Shown here: in pieces, positions 60,564-64,000 of the stretch | How the letters are laid out: every line of letters starts with the position of its first letter | Numbering within the stretch: position 1 is the first letter of the stretch | From: Mactromeris polynyma | Lineage: Eukaryota; Mollusca; Bivalvia; Venerida; Mactridae | DNA length: 64,000 nucleotides | Reading direction: 5' to 3' | Assembly: GCA_032209605.1 (NCBI GenBank) | Contig: JASFXZ010000001.1 | Coordinates: 17,874,256-17,938,255, forward strand | Made by a program: the position numbers and the translations under genes | The notes under the pieces: model-generated | Databases searched by the model: none | Told to the model about the DNA's origin: nothing | Seen by the model: only the letters and a program-made list of their open reading frames with translations

Positions 60564-60715
60564 CAGGGGTTACGCTAGGTGCTGAATCTCAAGGGTCATT
60601 TTTACCATTTTATAGCCAAAATATCTATAATTTAGTGAAAAATTGGCCCTTCAGCCAGAATCCAAAGGGACAATATGTAGCCTTGTGGACATTCCAGGGT
60701 CAAATGGAAACCCTG
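60564..60715. mobile_element. 152-bp hAT-like MITE
   Basis: It starts CAGGGGTTACGC and ends GGAAACCCTG. CAGGG ends fit hAT elements. The flanking eight bases ATAATAAT and ATAAGTAT agree at six of eight positions, compatible with an aged eight-base target duplication. A diverged inverted copy lies at 55386-55577. Confidence 0.7.
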
Positions 60716-62375
60716 ATAAGTATGTCTTGAAATATCTTCTGATTGTAAAATTCAAGAGTTCATTTACCGTTAGGCTGTATGTCATCTGATGAAATACATT
60801 GGAAGATTGGTATAATGTATCTGTTTGTTTGAAATCCATTCACTCTAAATAAGAACAATTATTTACATGATGTCAAAATTATATGATATTTTTCCAACAT
60901 TATATTTAGCCATGAACTTACTAGTTGAGATCCATCCTTTACTTAGGGAAAACTAAGTCAACACCATTAAAGAAATCTATCCTACGATATTTTGTTTAAT
61001 TTGTCAACCATTGAAGAAGTTTTATAATGTTGTAAAGTTCTTTCAAAGGGACATACAAAGTAGGATGTAACTTTTCAATGAAGCTCTATGTTCATTACAT
61101 TGCTTGCTTTCATCCAATCTGTGTAAGGTAACAGGATAGGATAAATGTATAACATCCTTGTCACTACCCATCAGATGAATATGCATCCCAGTAAGTTTTG
61201 GATTTTGTATAATATATTTATAAATGGATGTTAGGAATGTTTTAGATTGAAGCTGAGCTGCTGCGTTATTGTGTTATATATATTACACTGTAACCCGTAA
61301 TCTGGCCATGTGACAAATATCCAGTACCTCAAAGCATTATGAGAAGTACATATGTTTGTATTCTCCATGGTATAATAGTGCTGTATTTTACTTCTAAGTT
61401 GATATAACTCTGTCTAATCAAATATCATCTAGGAGCTGTGAGTGAATCGGTTAAAAAATAGCGCCTTTTTGTGATTTTTCTAACCAATATTGAAATGTTT
61501 GAAGGTTTACTAGTTAACTGTTTGCATCCTTATTTTTATTCCTATCAATAGCTAACTATATTCCATGTAATCATGCCCATTGTGTGAATTATCTGGATTC
61601 TTTATAAAGGCTTTGTTATTTATTGTTTTGTCTAACTGCCTATTTTATTTTCATTAAATTTGTAAAACAATATGAATATGTTTGTTTTTCCTTTCCATAC
61701 ATTACCTGATTTATTTACTTGTGCAATGTCAGAGATATTCAAATCTGTCTACATTGAAGAAGTGACTGGTTTTCAAGATTTTTTTATCTACACCACACAT
61801 CTAAAATTTGATAACAGAATTAAATTACCTCCCCTGTGTGACAATACAACAAAGCTCTGGTCGTTCATGTATTTCAAAATAGAAACTCGAATTGAAATAT
61901 GTATGTGTTATTGGAGTAGCCAAACAAAAACTCGGGTCAGTAAGGTGGAAACCATTTTAATTTCCATTTTTCTGCCCCCACAACTGTGTGGGGGGGGCAT
62001 ACTTAGATTTACTCTTGTCCGTCTGTCAGTCCTTCCTGCCATTCCACAAAACATCTGGGTTTTCAATTGCATTTATTCAGTAAGAGCAGAGTTACCCCCC
62101 TTGATTGAGTAAAGTGGGGGAACCTGTGACCTGTGGACATATTTCTAATTAGTATTGTATGCGATGAGAATTGTTAGGGTTTGATAAGTAAAGATCAATT
62201 AAGATAGTCGTACATACATTTTACTGGTGAGCAGAAAAAATGGTCTACTTCTTCCTTCAGGTTAATCAGTTGAGGAGTAGAAACAATTTTGTTCATAAAC
62301 TTCAGTGTCATTTAGCATATGTATTAAAAAGGTAGGGATGGTCACACATATTTTAGCCTAATTACATTTAGTGTA
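60716..62375. other. Non-coding, with a probable dispersed repeat at its right end
   Basis: No exon is supported. Between 61972 and 62110 a GC-richer block starts with a CCCCCACA...TGTGGGGGG hairpin and contains GTCCGTCTGTCAGTCC. It looks like an interspersed repeat. The open frame at 61672-62112 runs through it and is not a convincing gene. Confidence 0.45.
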
Positions 62376-62551
62376 CAGTAAAACCTCACTTAAAGACCAC
62401 CTCAATAATAAGACCACCTCAATGTTAAGACCACAAATTTCAAGTCCATTTTGACTGACGCTTTTTATTCAACCTCAATAGTAAAACCACCTCAATATTA
62501 AGACCAGTTTACAATGGTCCCAAGGGTGGTCTTATTATTGAGGTTTTACTG
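62376..62551. mobile_element. CAGTAAAAC-family MITE, copy 3
   Basis: The 176-bp element starts CAGTAAAACCTC and ends GAGGTTTTACTG, perfect inverted ends. TA duplications flank it at 62374-62375 and 62552-62553. The interior carries repeated AAGACCACCTCAATA motifs. This is the best-preserved copy in the window. A decayed relative (CTCACTTAAAGGCCACC...) follows at about 62710-62800. Confidence 0.88.
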
Positions 62552-62809
62552 TATATTGTAATTCTACAAGAAATCATTTAACAGTCAATTATAATTGTAT
62601 TGAATACATATTATTTCCAATTATATGTCTTGTTCTTGAAAAGGACATTATTCTGTACAGAATGTGTTGAAGAGACTTTGAATTCTTTACTTTGTGTATA
62701 TAAAGTGAAATCTCACTTAAAGGCCACCTTGACAATTAGAACATCTCATTAATAAGACCATAATTCATAGACCAGTATTTTTCTTTATTCAACCATATAA
62801 TCAGTTGAC

Positions 62810-64000
62810 CTCACAAATAAGAGAAATTATCCAACGTTAGAGATGGAATACCATAACCAATGATGGACGGCTTACCTCAATACAGAATAGTCATCATGAT
62901 CATACTCCATGTAAGTGAAAATGTGTCAGGGAATGTTGAAATATACGTGCAATCAAGGAAAAGAAAATAGTTTAAATTATTTAACGAATTCCAAAGTTTA
63001 GGGAAATTGGTAACTGGGACCAATATATACATATTTTAAAAGCAATGATTCCATGATTTTTGTCCCGGTATAACAAAAATGCATATATATACTAATACAA
63101 ATCGATTTACATTATTATCATCCAATTGACGCGTCGGTCACGTGGCTACCAATGTTGTCACAAACATGCAAACTCGAGCTCTATACATATATATATACTA
63201 GGATTATGACATACAGTCATGCAATTGCATTCTGTCGTTAATAAAAAATATGTATTCCTACCCTTGATATATTTACATTGTTTTAATGTTTCGTTAATTT
63301 TAAGACACAATTTTTCGCCTGAAGAATTCAAGTAAAGGTGCACGAGAAATTTGGGTTAAATCAAGAAAGTAGATCTATGCACAATTCGAAAAGATCATGC
63401 TTAAACGTCGAGAGTAATTGTAATTTAAACATGTTATATGTTGTGTGTTTATCGATATTGTTTGCCCAAATATTGCTCAATGAAACTTATTTTCACAAAC
63501 TGCACGTAGTGTAAATCCGGGGTCCGGAAACCAGTATTTAGCATAACTAAAGGGAACTTACTCTCCATCGATTAGCCTCGTTGTAATTTTGGACGAAAGT
63601 CGGCCATATTTGTCACAATTTCCACAACGATGTGACTGAAAACGGCTCTTGTGCTGTGCATATTCTCATTTAGTTAACGAAATAGTCATTTCACTTAATA
63701 ATTAATGAATAATTCATTCGATTTACTTTAGTCGTTTTAACAGAGCGCTCTGTAATTCGTGTCACATGGTGTAAAGCGTCCTCGCTATCTGGCGCCGGGG
63801 AAACAAAACATGAACAGATTAGAGTTGTCCAAAGCGTGTTCGTCGTGGCTGTAAGAGCATGTAAAACTCTCTTTCGGGCGTTTAACAGAAGCTTTTATTG
63901 TTTATCAAATTGTAATACATTAAAAAATCACAGTGAGGCTGCGTTTGTACCCGGAATAATTGTGAATCACGTTAGGAAGCTGCAGCAACACCGTCCATTG
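62810..64000. other. Non-coding; possible promoter or first exon of a further gene at the right edge
   Basis: Base composition becomes less AT-rich towards the end (63480-63960), including GGCGCCGGGG at about 63792, as near a transcription start. On the minus strand, ATATGGCCGAC near 63606 is followed by ATGGAGA|GTAAGT near 63560-63570, a potential first exon and donor. I see no coding exon that would follow it in this window, so no gene is called. Confidence 0.3.

Noticed and set aside
61672..62112. 146-codon ORF near the right end
   Set aside because: It runs from AT-rich sequence into a dispersed repeat. The composition changes midway and there is no domain.

Overview
The window is animal nuclear DNA: AT-rich, with genes split into many short GT-AG exons separated by repeat-filled introns. 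The mix of transposons (tRNA-like SINE, CR1/L2-type LINE ends, Tc1/mariner, pogo/Tigger-like and hAT-like short elements) and the divergence of the proteins suggest a lophotrochozoan, most likely a mollusc. That assignment is an inference. No bacterial, phage or CRISPR features are present.

Three genes were reconstructed exon by exon, and every intron phase closes. (1) On the minus strand at 7242-14595 is a ten-exon, 421-codon orthologue of DNAJA2, a type I Hsp40 co-chaperone with J domain, G/F linker, four zinc-binding repeats and a CaaX end. It sits under a compact promoter with CRE and E-box motifs. (2) On the plus strand at 21379-44138 is a 22-exon, 952-codon orthologue of DIS3, the PIN/RNB nuclease of the RNA exosome. 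(3) On the plus strand at 51762-58230 is a nine-coding-exon, 348-codon protein with an N-terminal PH domain, a Pro/Gln/Tyr-rich middle and a Gly/Phe/Ser-rich tail. I cannot name this one. I see no operon-like link between the three.

Region by region: 1-7.2 kb is mostly empty apart from a 37-bp minisatellite and a 167-bp MITE. 7.2-14.6 kb is DNAJA2, with LINE relics and a MITE in its introns. 15.5-18.5 kb holds a MITE with 80-bp perfect inverted repeats, a long uninterrupted LINE reverse transcriptase and a PHD-finger ORF. 18.5-21.3 kb is non-coding with small hairpin elements. 21.4-44.2 kb is DIS3, whose introns carry a SINE, a pogo/Tigger-like element, a LINE 3' end and five minisatellites. 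45.0-46.1 kb is a 30-bp satellite open on both strands. 48.0-49.4 kb is an intact-looking Tc1/mariner element of DD37E type. 50.7-51.5 kb is another 30-bp array. 51.7-58.4 kb is the PH gene. The remainder is non-coding with MITEs.

The most unusual structure is in DIS3. A 73-bp unit holding a complete 3' splice site and the first codons of exon 19 is tandemly repeated ten times, so ten near-identical acceptors compete. Nine of them lead straight into an in-frame stop. The acceptor of exon 14 in the same gene is also duplicated, by a 44-bp direct repeat.
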